This document shows, in pieces, positions 24,750-33,482 of a stretch of 41,052 nt of DNA (within the stretch, counting starts at the first letter, position 1; the number at the start of each line of letters is the position of its first letter). The translations under genes and the position numbers were made by a program. The notes under the pieces were generated by a model, which was given only the letters and a program-made list of their open reading frames with translations, did no database searches and was not told where the DNA came from. Origin of the DNA: JAICYJ01 sp035473255 (lineage in GTDB: Bacteria; Actinomycetota; Thermoleophilia; Gaiellales; JAICJC01); NCBI GenBank assembly GCA_035473255.1, contig DATIOK010000027.1, forward strand, positions 1-41,052, read 5' to 3'.

Positions 24750-26108
24750 ATGATTACCACGCGTTCAGAGACGTTGTTCGAGCAGGCCGGCAAAAACCTC
24801 GTGGGAGGAGTCGGTTCAGGGACGAGATCGCCCCGCTCCGGCTGGCTGCCGGCACCGGTGTTCGTGCGCTCCGGCAAAGGCGCATGGCTGACCGATGAGG
24901 ACGACAACCGGTACCTCGACTACGTGATGGGGCAGGGTCCCCTGATCCTCGGCCACCGGCCGGCGGCGGTGACCGAGGCGGTCACGCGCACGCTCGAGCA
25001 GCGCGGATCGCTGGTGTCGCTGGCCCACGACCTGGAGGGTGAGGCGGCCGCGGCGATCACCGACCGCATGCCCGCCGTCGACCTGGTGCGGTTCTCGAGC
25101 ACCGGCACCGAGGCCGCGATGTACGCGCTGCGCTTCGCCCGCGCCTTCACCGGACGCGACCTGGTGCTGCGCTTCGAGGGCCACTACCACGGCTGGTCGG
25201 ACGCGATTCACTGGTCAGCCCACCCCTCCGCGGACACCTGGGGCGCCGCCGACGCGCCGACCGTGCTACCCGGGTCGACCGGCATCCCCGCCGCCGTCGG
25301 CGAGACGCTGCTGGTCGAGCGCTGGAACGACATCGAGGCGCTGGAGCGGGCCTTCCGGGACCACGGCGATCGGATGGCGGCCGTGATCACGGAGCCCATC
25401 CTCGGCAACTGCGGCGGCATCATGCCGGCGCCCGGATACCTGGAGCGGATGCGCGAACTGGCAACCGATGCAGGCGCGCTGGTGATCTTCGACGAGGTGC
25501 TGACGGGTTTCCGGATCGGGCCCGGCGGCGCCCAGGGCATGTTCGGGATCGACCCCGACCTGACCGTGATGGCGAAGGCGATCGGCGCCGGCTTCCCTGT
25601 GGCGGCGCTGGGGGGCAGCCGCGAGGTGATGGAGCAGGCGGCCGACGGCCGTACCATGCACGGCGGCACGTACAACTCCAGCCCGCTGGTCTGCGCGGCC
25701 GTGATCGCCGCCTGCCGGGAGACCGGCGGCGAGGGCTTCTACGAGCATCTCAACGCCCGCGGTGCGCGGCTGGCCGAGGGCCTGGTCGAAGCCGCCGCGG
25801 CGGCCGGGATCGAGGCCTGCTGGAGCGGCGTCGGCGCCCTCTTCCAGCTGTGGTTCTCGCCCCAGCCACCGAACGACTACCGGGAGGCAAACGCGATCGT
25901 CGCCGGCAGCCCGTTCTTCGCCCTCTACCGAGAGCTGCGCGACCGCGGCGTGCTGATCCAGCCGCCGCAGGAGGGCCTCTGGCTGATGTCCGGGGCACAC
26001 ACCGACGCCGACATCGACCGCACCCTGGAGGCGGCGGCCGACGCGATGCCGGCCGTGGCCGCGGCGCTGGCCGAGGGTTCGGTCGGACCGATGGGAGGAC
26101 TGCGATGA
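24750..26108 (+). CDS. class III aminotransferase, glutamate-1-semialdehyde aminomutase-like
   Basis: 452 residues. RFSSTGTEAAMYALRFARAF and FEGHYHGWSD are the PLP-phosphate and substrate segments of the GSA-aminomutase branch; D248 (VIFDEVLTGFR) and K276 (VMAKAIGAGFPVAALGG) complete the cofactor site. The start at 24750 has GGAG five bases upstream, overlapping the end of the kinase gene region. There are no haem genes nearby, so a role in the pathway of this operon is more likely, for instance on the amino acid released by the deglycase. The ATGA overlap with the binding-protein gene confirms cotranscription. Confidence 0.85.
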   Translation: MITTRSETLFEQAGKNLVGGVGSGTRSPRSGWLPAPVFVRSGKGAWLTDEDDNRYLDYVMGQGPLILGHRPAAVTEAVTRTLEQRGSLVSLAHDLEGEAAAAITDRMPAVDLVRFSSTGTEAAMYALRFARAFTGRDLVLRFEGHYHGWSDAIHWSAHPSADTWGAADAPTVLPGSTGIPAAVGETLLVERWNDIEALERAFRDHGDRMAAVITEPILGNCGGIMPAPGYLERMRELATDAGALVIFDEVLTGFRIGPGGAQGMFGIDPDLTVMAKAIGAGFPVAALGGSREVMEQAADGRTMHGGTYNSSPLVCAAVIAACRETGGEGFYEHLNARGARLAEGLVEAAAAAGIEACWSGVGALFQLWFSPQPPNDYREANAIVAGSPFFALYRELRDRGVLIQPPQEGLWLMSGAHTDADIDRTLEAAADAMPAVAAALAEGSVGPMGGLR

Positions 26109-27751
26109 GACGTGTCACCGGATTCCTGGCGCTCGCCACCGCAACGGCGCTCCTGGCCGCGGGCTGCGGCGGCGGCACCAGCGCCAGCGGCTCCGGCGAC
26201 ACCGGCGCCCCCGTGAACGGCGGGATCCTGCGCGCCGGCATCCCCGGCAACCCCGACCACCTCGACCCCGCTCTGTCGTACACCAACGAGGGCTGGGAGA
26301 TCCTCGAAGCTACGAACAACGGCCTGCTCACCTTCAAGAAGGCATCTGGCGGAGCGGGAGCGACGGTCGTGCCGGACATCGCCAGCGCGATGCCCAAGGT
26401 CACCGACGGCGGCAAGACCTACACCTTCCACGTGCGCCCCGGCGTGATGTTCTCGGCTCCGGTCAGCCGCGAGGTGAAGCCGTCCGACGTCAAGTTCTCG
26501 ATCGAGCGGCTGTTCCGCGTCGACTCCGGCGGCGTCGGCTTCTACACCGGGATCGTGGGGGCGGACAGCTATGCCAAGACCCGCAAGGGCGGCATCTCGG
26601 GCATCGTCGCCAACGACAAGGCGATGACCATCACCTTCCACCTGACCCAGCCGGACGGGACGTTCAACGACTACATCGCCACGCCGTTTGCGTTCGCGCT
26701 GCCCAAGGGAACGCCCGACAAGGACATCTCCACGATCCCCCAGTGGAGGGTGGCGACCGGTCCCTACCGGATCACCAGCTACGTGCCGCACCAGTCGATC
26801 ACGATCCGGCGCAACCCGACCTTCAAGTCCTGGACACCGGACACGCCCGACGGCCACCTCGACGGCATCGACGTACAGATCGGGGTCACGCCCGAGCAGT
26901 CGGTGAACGAGATCGCCGACGGCCAGCTGGACTGGTACTTCGAATCGGTTCCGCCCGATCGGCTGACCCAGCTGAAGGCGCAGTACCCCAAGCAGGTGTA
27001 CCCGTTCGTGCGTAACAACATCACGTACTTCTTCATGAACGAGCGCAAGTACCCGTTCAACAAGCTGGACGTTCGCAAGGCGGTCAACTACGCGATCGAC
27101 CGCAACGCCTTGGTCAAGATCTACGGCGGCCAGGGCACGCCCACCGAGAACATCATCCCGCCCGGCCTGGGCACCGCCTACAAGAAACACAACCTCTACC
27201 CGTACAACCTGGCCAAGGCCAAGCAGCTGATCCAGCAGGCCGGTGTGGCGGGCGCGGCCGTGACCGTGTGGGGGCATAACACGGATCCGACGCCCTCCGC
27301 GGTGCAGTACCTGGCCGGCGTGCTCAACCAGATCGGCCTCAAGGCAACCGTGAAGACGTTCGACGAATCGGTCTACTGGGACACGATCGCCACCCAGAAG
27401 GGCGATCCGCAGATCGGATTCACCGATTGGAACCAGGACTACCCCGAGGGCCAGGACTTCATCGACGTGGCACTCAACGGCGAGCACATCGTCAACGTCG
27501 GCAACAACGATCTCACCAACACGAACATCCCGGCGTACAACAAGATGATCGATCAGGCCAAGCGGATGCCCCTGGGCGATGCCCGCAACGCGATCTGGGC
27601 GAAGCTCGACTACCTGTACATGAAGAACGACGCCGCCTGGGCGCCCTTCATGAACCGGCAGTGGCCCAAGTACGTGTCGCCGCACCTGCACGGCCTGGTC
27701 TTCAACGGCAACTACTTCGAGCTGTTCCCGTCGATGTACCTGACCCAATGA
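26105..27751 (+). CDS. ABC transporter peptide-binding lipoprotein (DppA/OppA family), copy 1
   Basis: 548 residues, SBP_bac_5 fold. Signal peptide with lipobox LLAAGC, acylated Cys21, then a Ser/Gly-rich linker. PDHLDPAL, NGLLTFKK, VRPGVMFSAPVSREVKPSDV, RVATGPYRI and NNITYFFMNERKYPF...DVRKAVNYAIDRNALV are family landmarks. It would capture a di- or oligopeptide, or another amine-containing ligand, outside the cell. It shares about two thirds of its residues over long stretches with the second binding protein at 29708. Its stop overlaps the permease gene by 4 bp. Confidence 0.94.
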   Translation: MRRVTGFLALATATALLAAGCGGGTSASGSGDTGAPVNGGILRAGIPGNPDHLDPALSYTNEGWEILEATNNGLLTFKKASGGAGATVVPDIASAMPKVTDGGKTYTFHVRPGVMFSAPVSREVKPSDVKFSIERLFRVDSGGVGFYTGIVGADSYAKTRKGGISGIVANDKAMTITFHLTQPDGTFNDYIATPFAFALPKGTPDKDISTIPQWRVATGPYRITSYVPHQSITIRRNPTFKSWTPDTPDGHLDGIDVQIGVTPEQSVNEIADGQLDWYFESVPPDRLTQLKAQYPKQVYPFVRNNITYFFMNERKYPFNKLDVRKAVNYAIDRNALVKIYGGQGTPTENIIPPGLGTAYKKHNLYPYNLAKAKQLIQQAGVAGAAVTVWGHNTDPTPSAVQYLAGVLNQIGLKATVKTFDESVYWDTIATQKGDPQIGFTDWNQDYPEGQDFIDVALNGEHIVNVGNNDLTNTNIPAYNKMIDQAKRMPLGDARNAIWAKLDYLYMKNDAAWAPFMNRQWPKYVSPHLHGLVFNGNYFELFPSMYLTQ

Positions 27752-28731
27752 TCGACTCGCCGCCCGTGGCGGCCGGTGGCTTCCGCACCGCCCTGCGGCG
27801 GCTGCGGCGGAACCCGGCCGCCATCGTGTCGGCCATCGTGCTGCTGACGATCGTGTTCGCCTGCTTCCCCGGCGCGCCGTTGTGGGTGTCACACGCCTGC
27901 AACCACGGCCCCAGCGACCAGAACATCCAGGGCACCATCACCGAGAACGGTCACAAGGTGCCGGTGGTGAGGAACGACGGCACCCCGATCGGGCCCGGCC
28001 TCCGCGCGTGCTACCTGCTGGGCGCCGACAGCAACGGCCGGGACCTGTTCGTGCGGATCCTCTACGGCGGCCGCATCTCGCTGGAGGTGGGCTTCATATC
28101 CGCCATCGTGTGCGTCACCGTGGCGCTGGTGCTGGGGATCCTGTCCGCATATGCAGGCGGCATGACCGACTCGGCGATCTCACGGCTGCTCGACCTGATC
28201 TGGTCGTTCCCCGTCTACCTGCTGGCGGTGGCCCTGGCCACCGCGTTCGCGGTGCATGGGATAGCCGTCGGGCCGATCCATGTCGCGTCGACGTCGCTGG
28301 CGATCCCGATCGTCGTGATCGCCATCGTCTACGTCCCCTACGTCGCGCGCCCGATCCGCGGGCAGGTGCTGTCGCTGCGGCGGATGGAGTTCATCGAGGC
28401 GGCCGTGGCGAGCGGCGCCGGGCCGGTCAAGATCATGCTGGCGGAGCTGTTGCCCAACGTAGCATCGATGGCGCTGGTGTTCCTGACGCTGATCGTGGCC
28501 ACCAACATCCTGACCGAGGCGGCGCTCTCGTTCCTGGGCGTGGGTGTGCCGCTCCTGACCCCGAGCTGGGGCAACATCATCGAGCAGGGCTACCAGACGA
28601 TCGTGACCGCACCCTGGCTGACGATCGCGCCCGGGCTCGCCATCATGATCACGGTCGTCTCGCTGAACGTGCTCGGGGATGCCCTGCGCGACGCCCTCGA
28701 CCCGCACGCGCGCCTGAGGATCCGCAACTGA
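27748..28731 (+). CDS. ABC transporter permease, DppC type
   Basis: 327 residues. N-terminal helix after a RRLRRNPAAIVSA cytoplasmic segment, an extracytoplasmic loop, then five helices. LGADSNGRDLFVRILYGGR is the DppC signature and EAAVASGAGPVKIMLAELLPN the EAA motif that contacts the ATPases. The ATG overlaps the binding-protein stop (ATGA). A one-base TGATG overlap leads into the next permease. The loop between helix 1 and the LGAD motif (about 60 residues) is longer than usual. Confidence 0.94.
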   Translation: MIDSPPVAAGGFRTALRRLRRNPAAIVSAIVLLTIVFACFPGAPLWVSHACNHGPSDQNIQGTITENGHKVPVVRNDGTPIGPGLRACYLLGADSNGRDLFVRILYGGRISLEVGFISAIVCVTVALVLGILSAYAGGMTDSAISRLLDLIWSFPVYLLAVALATAFAVHGIAVGPIHVASTSLAIPIVVIAIVYVPYVARPIRGQVLSLRRMEFIEAAVASGAGPVKIMLAELLPNVASMALVFLTLIVATNILTEAALSFLGVGVPLLTPSWGNIIEQGYQTIVTAPWLTIAPGLAIMITVVSLNVLGDALRDALDPHARLRIRN

Positions 28732-29699
28732 TGGTGCGCCTGCTGCTTGGCCGGCTGGCTGGATTGGTGGCCGTGTTGGTGGCGATCTCGGTGATGGTGT
28801 TCGTGATCTTCAATGTGATCCCCGGCGGAGATCCGGCACTGCGCCTGGCGGGCCGCCACCCCACGCAGCAGAACATCCGCCAGATCCGGCACGACTGGGG
28901 CTTCGATCAGCCGCTCTACACGCAGTACTTCGACATGATGAATCACCTGTTCATCGAGCGCGATCTGATCAGCTACCAGGACCAGACGCCGGTGCTGCCG
29001 GCGATCAGACGGGGCATCCCGCGCACGCTGTCGCTTGCGATCGGGGCCGCGCTGATCTGGATGATCTTCGGCATCACCATCGGCGTGCTGTCCGGCCTCT
29101 ACCAGGGGCGGTGGCTGGACAGGGTGCTGACGGTGGTGGCCTTGGCCGGAGTGTCGATCCCGATCTTCTGGCTGGGCGCGGTGCTGCTCTACCTGCTCAC
29201 GTACAAGTACCACTCCTGGCCGGTGTTCTCCTGGATCCCGCCTGGTGGTTACGTGCCGTTCACGCAGGACCCGGCCGGGTGGGCGACGCACCTGTTCCTG
29301 CCCTGGATCACCCTCGCGGTGGTCTCGATCGGCTTCTATGCGCGGGTGGTGCGCAACTCGCTGCTGGATACCCGCCACCAGGACTACGTGCGCACGGCGA
29401 AGGCCAAGGGGTTGTCGCCGCACCGGGTGCTCGTGCGGCACACGCTGCGTACCTGCCTGATCCCGGTGGTCACGCTGTTCGGGCTCGACTTCGGCGCCGT
29501 GGTGGGTGGCACCGTGATCCTGATCGAGCCGATCTTCGGGCTGGAGGGCGTCGGGCAGTACGCCCAGGAGTCGGTCGCCCACCTCGACCTACCACCGCTG
29601 ATGGCGCTGACCCTGTACGGCGCCTTCTTCGTCGTGTTCTTCAACATGCTCGCGGACCTGACCTACCTGTGGCTCGACCCGCGCAGCCGGACAACGTGA
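28731..29699 (+). CDS. ABC transporter permease, DppB type
   Basis: 322 residues, six helices. It begins LLGRLAGLVAVLVAISVMVF; FNVIPGGDPA and DWGFDQPLYTQYF are DppB landmarks, and RTAKAKGLSPHRVLVRHTLR is the EAA loop. It pairs with the DppC-type protein to form the membrane channel. Gene order C then B is the reverse of the usual dppBC. The second binding-protein gene starts 8 bp later. Confidence 0.94.
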   Translation: MVRLLLGRLAGLVAVLVAISVMVFVIFNVIPGGDPALRLAGRHPTQQNIRQIRHDWGFDQPLYTQYFDMMNHLFIERDLISYQDQTPVLPAIRRGIPRTLSLAIGAALIWMIFGITIGVLSGLYQGRWLDRVLTVVALAGVSIPIFWLGAVLLYLLTYKYHSWPVFSWIPPGGYVPFTQDPAGWATHLFLPWITLAVVSIGFYARVVRNSLLDTRHQDYVRTAKAKGLSPHRVLVRHTLRTCLIPVVTLFGLDFGAVVGGTVILIEPIFGLEGVGQYAQESVAHLDLPPLMALTLYGAFFVVFFNMLADLTYLWLDPRSRTT

Positions 29700-29707
29700 G
29701 GTATCCC

Positions 29708-31351
29708 ATGCGCCGCATCCTGATTTCCGTCGCAGTACTGCTGCTCGCGGTCTCGGCCGGGTGCGGTTCGGGCAGCTCCAGCTCGGCCGGCTCCGCCGGA
29801 GCGCCCGTGAACGGCGGCACGCTGCGGGGAGCGATCCCCGACAACCCCGACCACCTCGACACCGGTATCTCGTTCGCCGTGGAAGGATGGGAGCTGCTGG
29901 AGGCCACCAACAACGGCCTGCTCACGTTCAAGAAGGCCGGCGGCGGCCAGCAGTCGGTGATCGAGCCGGACATCGCCACGGCCATGCCGTTGGTCACGGA
30001 CAACGGCCGCACCTACACCTTCCAGGTGCGCAAGAACGTGATGTTCTCGCCGCCCGTGAACCGAGCGGTGCGGCCGTCCGACTTCCAGTACGCGATCGAG
30101 CGGCTGTTCCACGTCGGTTCGCCCGGCGTCGGCTTCTACACGAACATCGCCGGCGCCAACGCATACGCCGCACACCACGCATCCCACATCTCGGGCATCG
30201 TCGCGAACGACAAGACCGGCACGATCGCATTCCACCTGGTCAAGCCGGACGGCGCCTTCCTCGACGACATGGCGATCCCGTTTGCGTTCGCCGTGCCCGC
30301 CGGGATGCCGTACAAGGACATCTCGACCGACCCGCAGTGGCGGGTGGCCACCGGGCCGTACATGGTCAAGAACTACACGCCCAAGCAGCAGATCGTGCTC
30401 GTCCGCAATCCGAACTTCCACCAGTGGACGGCTGCGTCGCCCAACGGGCACGTGAACGAGGTCGACATCACCATCGGCACGACGCCCGAGCAGGCGGTGA
30501 ACGAGACGATCGACGGTCAGCTGGACTGGTACATGGAGGCCGTGCCGCCCGACCGCTTCACGGCGCTGCGTGCGCAGTATCCGAAGCAGACCTTCCTGTT
30601 CCCGCGCAACAACGTCACCTACTTCTCGATGAACACCCGCAAACCGCCGTTCGACAAGCTGGCGGTGCGGCAGGCGGTCAACTACGCGATTGACCGCAAC
30701 GCGCTGGTCAAGATCTTCGGCGGCCAGGGCATCCCTTCCGAGACGGTGCTGCCGCCGGGGTTCGGCTCCAGCTATCAGGAGCACCACCTCTATCCGCACG
30801 ACCTGGCCAAGGCCAAGCAGCTGATCCAGCAGGCGGGCGCCACCGGCGCAAGCGTGCAGATCTGGACGACGAACGCCGACCCGGCGCCCAAGGCGGCGCA
30901 GTACCTGGCGTCGGTGCTGAGCCAGATCGGCCTCAATGTGACCGGCGTGAAGGCCGTCGACGACTCGGTCTACTGGGACACGCTGCTGACCCAGAGCGGA
31001 GATCCCCAGATCGCGTTCAACCACTTCGACCAGGACTTTCCCGAGGGCGAGGACTTCATCGACACCACGCTGAACGGCGAGCACATCGTCAACGTGGGCA
31101 ACAACGACGTCTCCAACACCAACGACCCCACGCTGAACGCGATGATCGACCGCACCAAGCTGATGCCGCTGGGCGCGGCCCGCAACGCGCAGTGGGCCAA
31201 GATCGACGCCTACTTCATGCAGCACGACGCCGGCTGGGCACCGTTCCTGCACCTGGAGCAGGCCACCTTCGTGTCACCGCGGCTGCACGGCCTGATCTTC
31301 ACCGGCTCCTACTTCGAGCTGATCCCGGAGATGTGGCTGTCCAAGCAATAG
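29708..31351 (+). CDS. ABC transporter peptide-binding lipoprotein (DppA/OppA family), copy 2
   Basis: 547 residues with signal peptide, lipobox AVSAGC and acylated Cys19. It aligns end to end with copy 1 (PVNGG, NPDHLD, EATNNGLLTFKKA, ISGIVANDK, WRVATGPY, AVNYAIDRNALVKI, NGEHIVNVGNND), pointing to duplication within the operon. Differences cluster in the ligand-domain middle and C-terminal lobe (for example FTDWNQDYPEGQD versus FNHFDQDFPEGED), so the pair may widen substrate range. It is the last gene of the plus-strand arm; 15 bp separate it from the convergent MFS gene and no clear terminator is seen. Confidence 0.94.
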   Translation: MRRILISVAVLLLAVSAGCGSGSSSSAGSAGAPVNGGTLRGAIPDNPDHLDTGISFAVEGWELLEATNNGLLTFKKAGGGQQSVIEPDIATAMPLVTDNGRTYTFQVRKNVMFSPPVNRAVRPSDFQYAIERLFHVGSPGVGFYTNIAGANAYAAHHASHISGIVANDKTGTIAFHLVKPDGAFLDDMAIPFAFAVPAGMPYKDISTDPQWRVATGPYMVKNYTPKQQIVLVRNPNFHQWTAASPNGHVNEVDITIGTTPEQAVNETIDGQLDWYMEAVPPDRFTALRAQYPKQTFLFPRNNVTYFSMNTRKPPFDKLAVRQAVNYAIDRNALVKIFGGQGIPSETVLPPGFGSSYQEHHLYPHDLAKAKQLIQQAGATGASVQIWTTNADPAPKAAQYLASVLSQIGLNVTGVKAVDDSVYWDTLLTQSGDPQIAFNHFDQDFPEGEDFIDTTLNGEHIVNVGNNDVSNTNDPTLNAMIDRTKLMPLGAARNAQWAKIDAYFMQHDAGWAPFLHLEQATFVSPRLHGLIFTGSYFELIPEMWLSKQ

Positions 31352-31366
31352 CCCTCTAACGGGCGG

Positions 31367-32560
31367 TCAGGGCGCCGGCCGCGGCAGCATTACCACCGCC
31401 ACCGCGGCCAGCGCGCCGACCACGCCCAGCAGGATCGATGCGTTGGTTCCGGAGCGTGTGATCAGGCTGCCGCCGAAGGCGGCTCCGGCGGCGATCCCGA
31501 CCACGATCGCCGTGCTCAGCCAGCCGAACACCTCCGCCTGGGTGCCCGGCCGGGCCGTGTGCTGCACCATGCCGTAGGTGAGCGCGAAGCTGGGGGCGAT
31601 CGGCAGGCCGGCGATCAGCATGAACACGGACATCATCCAGACCGACCCCGCCAGCAACGGCAGCAGCAGCAGGACGGCGAACAGCACGCTGATCAGCCGC
31701 AGGCTGCGGAGCGGGTCGTCCGGCCGGTGCCCGGCGGCCAGCAGTCCGCCGATGAGGCTGCCGCCCGACCACGCGGCCAGGCAGATGCTGCCCAACTCGC
31801 GGCCGCCGTGAGCCTCGGCGAACGCCGGCATCGCCACCTCGACCGCGCCGAAGGCGAGGCCGTAGCCGACGCTGAACGCCACGATCCGGCGCACCATCGG
31901 CGGCGCCAGCGTGCTCAGCGGATGGCCGTGCCGCTCGTGCTCGTGGGGCTCCGGAAGGTAGTGGCGCACCGGCCCGGTCATCACAAACCCGGCAACGCCC
32001 ACGATCGAGACGACACCGGCGGCGATCACTCCGGCGCTGGGCGAGAACACCGCGGTCAGGATCCCGACCACCAGCGGCCCGGTGATGAACAGCAGCTCCT
32101 GCGCCGTTGCCTCGAAGGCAAACGCAGCCGAGTGGTGGCTGGAGACGACCAGCGACGACCACAGCATGCGCACGGTCGGAGCGACCGGCGGCTGCGAGGC
32201 GCCGGACGCCATCGACACGATGACCAGTGACCACAGCGGCGCATCCGATGTCGCCAGCACCACCAGCAGCGCCAGTGCGGCGGGGTAGACCACGCCGTAG
32301 ACGATCAGGACCACGAACGGCCGGCGGCGATCGATCAGGCGGCCTGCCACCGGCGCTCCCACCGCGTAGGCCAGGGCCCCGCCGGCCGCCACCAGCCCGG
32401 CGTTGGCATAGCTTTCCCCCGATCCACGCATCAGCAGCACCTGCGCCAGGCCGATCATGCCGATCGGCATACGCGCCAGCAGCCCCCATGCCACCAACCC
32501 GGCCGCGCCCGGCTGGGCCAGCAGGTCGCGGTAGCTGCGCAACCCTCTGGTCACTGTCAT
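31367..32560 (-). CDS. MFS transporter
   Basis: 397 residues with about 12 hydrophobic helices in two halves joined by a charged loop (LPEPHEHERHGHPL). GRLIDRRRP after helix 2-3 matches the MFS motif A region. ATG at 32560 has GGAGGT seven bases upstream. It begins 16 bp after the Erm-like gene, so the two are probably cotranscribed; a drug-efflux role would fit that pairing but the substrate is unknown. Confidence 0.9.
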   Translation of the reverse strand: MTVTRGLRSYRDLLAQPGAAGLVAWGLLARMPIGMIGLAQVLLMRGSGESYANAGLVAAGGALAYAVGAPVAGRLIDRRRPFVVLIVYGVVYPAALALLVVLATSDAPLWSLVIVSMASGASQPPVAPTVRMLWSSLVVSSHHSAAFAFEATAQELLFITGPLVVGILTAVFSPSAGVIAAGVVSIVGVAGFVMTGPVRHYLPEPHEHERHGHPLSTLAPPMVRRIVAFSVGYGLAFGAVEVAMPAFAEAHGGRELGSICLAAWSGGSLIGGLLAAGHRPDDPLRSLRLISVLFAVLLLLPLLAGSVWMMSVFMLIAGLPIAPSFALTYGMVQHTARPGTQAEVFGWLSTAIVVGIAAGAAFGGSLITRSGTNASILLGVVGALAAVAVVMLPRPAP

Positions 32561-32576
32561 TCCGGCCACCTCCGCA

Positions 32577-33386
32577 TCATGCCCGTGCCCCGTGCCGCCG
32601 GGACGCACTGGACGACCGCAGGTAGGCGTACAGCGCCGCCCAGTCCCAGACGTCGAGCTGCGTCGGCCGGGCATCGCCGGCCAGCCCGCGCGGCCGTGAG
32701 AACGCTGCCCAGCGTCTCCGCTCCAGGGCCAGCGCCAGCCGCACCGGACGGTTGTCGCGCCGGAACGCCCGGCGCAGCAGCAGCCGGTAGTCGTCGGCTG
32801 CCACCGCGTCGACCAGCGGCCGGGGCCGGCGCCGTGCGCTGAGGATGGCGCTCTCGACCGAGGGCGGCGGCTGGAAGCAGTCCGGCGGCAGCACCCGCTC
32901 CACCGCCAGCTGCCACCACGGCAGCCAGCCGGCCGAGAGCAGCGTGCATGGCCGCGGCGAACAGCGCTTCACGGCGAACCCGCGCTGGACGACCAGGTCG
33001 GCCGAGCGCAGCGGCAGGCCCGGATCGTCCAGCAGGCGCCGCAGCATCGGGGCCGTGATCGCGAACGGCAGGTTCGCCACCACCCGGAACGAGTTCGCCG
33101 GCAGCGCCGCCGCCAGCCCGTCCGCCTCGATCACGGTGACGCGGCCATCGCCATGGAACCTGCGCCGCAGCAGCCGCGCCAGGCGCGGGTCGACCTCGAT
33201 CGCGATCACGTGGCCGGCTCGCTCGGCCAGGGGCGCGGTCAGCCTGCCGGTGCCGGCGCCGATCTCGACCACGAGGTCGCTGCTGGCGATGCCTGCGGCG
33301 GCGGCCAGCTCGTCCGCGAGTGGGCTGCGTAGGAGGTGTTGACCGCTAGCGAGCCGCTGGGTGTGCCGGCGTTTGACGCCGGACAC
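32577..33386 (-). CDS. Erm-like 23S rRNA adenine N6-methyltransferase (KsgA/Erm family)
   Basis: 269 residues. Motif X RLASGQHLL, SAM-binding motif I VVEIGAGTGRLT, acidic VDPRL, motif IV NLPF with aromatic base-binding residue, and the C-terminal FQPPPSVESAIL common to Erm and KsgA. NLPF and the LPWWQLAVERVLPPD segment favour Erm (A2058 methylation, macrolide-lincosamide-streptogramin protection) over KsgA. GTG start at 33386 has no clear ribosome-binding site. An MFS gene follows in the same direction. A short reading frame overlapping the start may be regulatory. Substrate site is inferred. Confidence 0.8.
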   Translation of the reverse strand: MSGVKRRHTQRLASGQHLLRSPLADELAAAAGIASSDLVVEIGAGTGRLTAPLAERAGHVIAIEVDPRLARLLRRRFHGDGRVTVIEADGLAAALPANSFRVVANLPFAITAPMLRRLLDDPGLPLRSADLVVQRGFAVKRCSPRPCTLLSAGWLPWWQLAVERVLPPDCFQPPPSVESAILSARRRPRPLVDAVAADDYRLLLRRAFRRDNRPVRLALALERRRWAAFSRPRGLAGDARPTQLDVWDWAALYAYLRSSSASRRHGARA

Positions 33387-33411
33387 GGACCGTCACCGTG
33401 ACGAAGGCCAT
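33346..33411 (-). CDS. possible 21-residue leader peptide overlapping the erm-like start
   Basis: ATG at 33411 to TAG at 33346, product MAFVTVTVRVRRQTPAHPAA plus Arg. It begins upstream of the methyltransferase and overlaps its first 14 codons in another frame. It contains R-V-R-R, a +X+ pattern of the kind at which macrolide-bound ribosomes stall in known erm leaders. The overlap with the gene is unusual for such leaders. CGTCACCGTGACG (33391-33403) inside it is a perfect dyad. Confidence 0.3.
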   Translation of the reverse strand: MAFVTVTVRVRRQTPAHPAAR

Positions 33412-33418
33412 GGGCGGC

Positions 33419-33424
33419 AGTATA
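33419..33424 (-). promoter_or_regulatory. -10 element upstream of the erm-like gene
   Basis: TATACT on the minus strand, eight bases before the ATG of the short leader frame, which would make that message leaderless. No good -35 is found 17 bp upstream, so an activator (WhiB7-like) could be needed; that is inference. Confidence 0.38.
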
Positions 33425-33482
33425 CGGTCAGGCGAAGGCCGGGCCGAGGACGACGATACAGGCCACTGATCTAGGATGAGCA

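Noticed and set aside
24750..26108. Assignment of this gene as hemL
   Set aside because: The sequence branch allows it, but there are no other haem genes and the gene is embedded with 4-bp couplings in a sugar-amine operon, so only a family-level call is made.
25925..27892. A 655-codon minus-strand frame
   Set aside because: Antisense to the aminotransferase and peptide-binding lipoprotein genes; no recognisable domain.
29663..31252. A 529-codon minus-strand frame
   Set aside because: Antisense shadow of the second peptide-binding lipoprotein; no start context and biased composition.
32577..33386. Assignment as ksgA (16S dimethyltransferase)
   Set aside because: NLPF and the PWWQL segment are closer to Erm, and the gene is paired with an MFS transporter; a KsgA role is not fully excluded.
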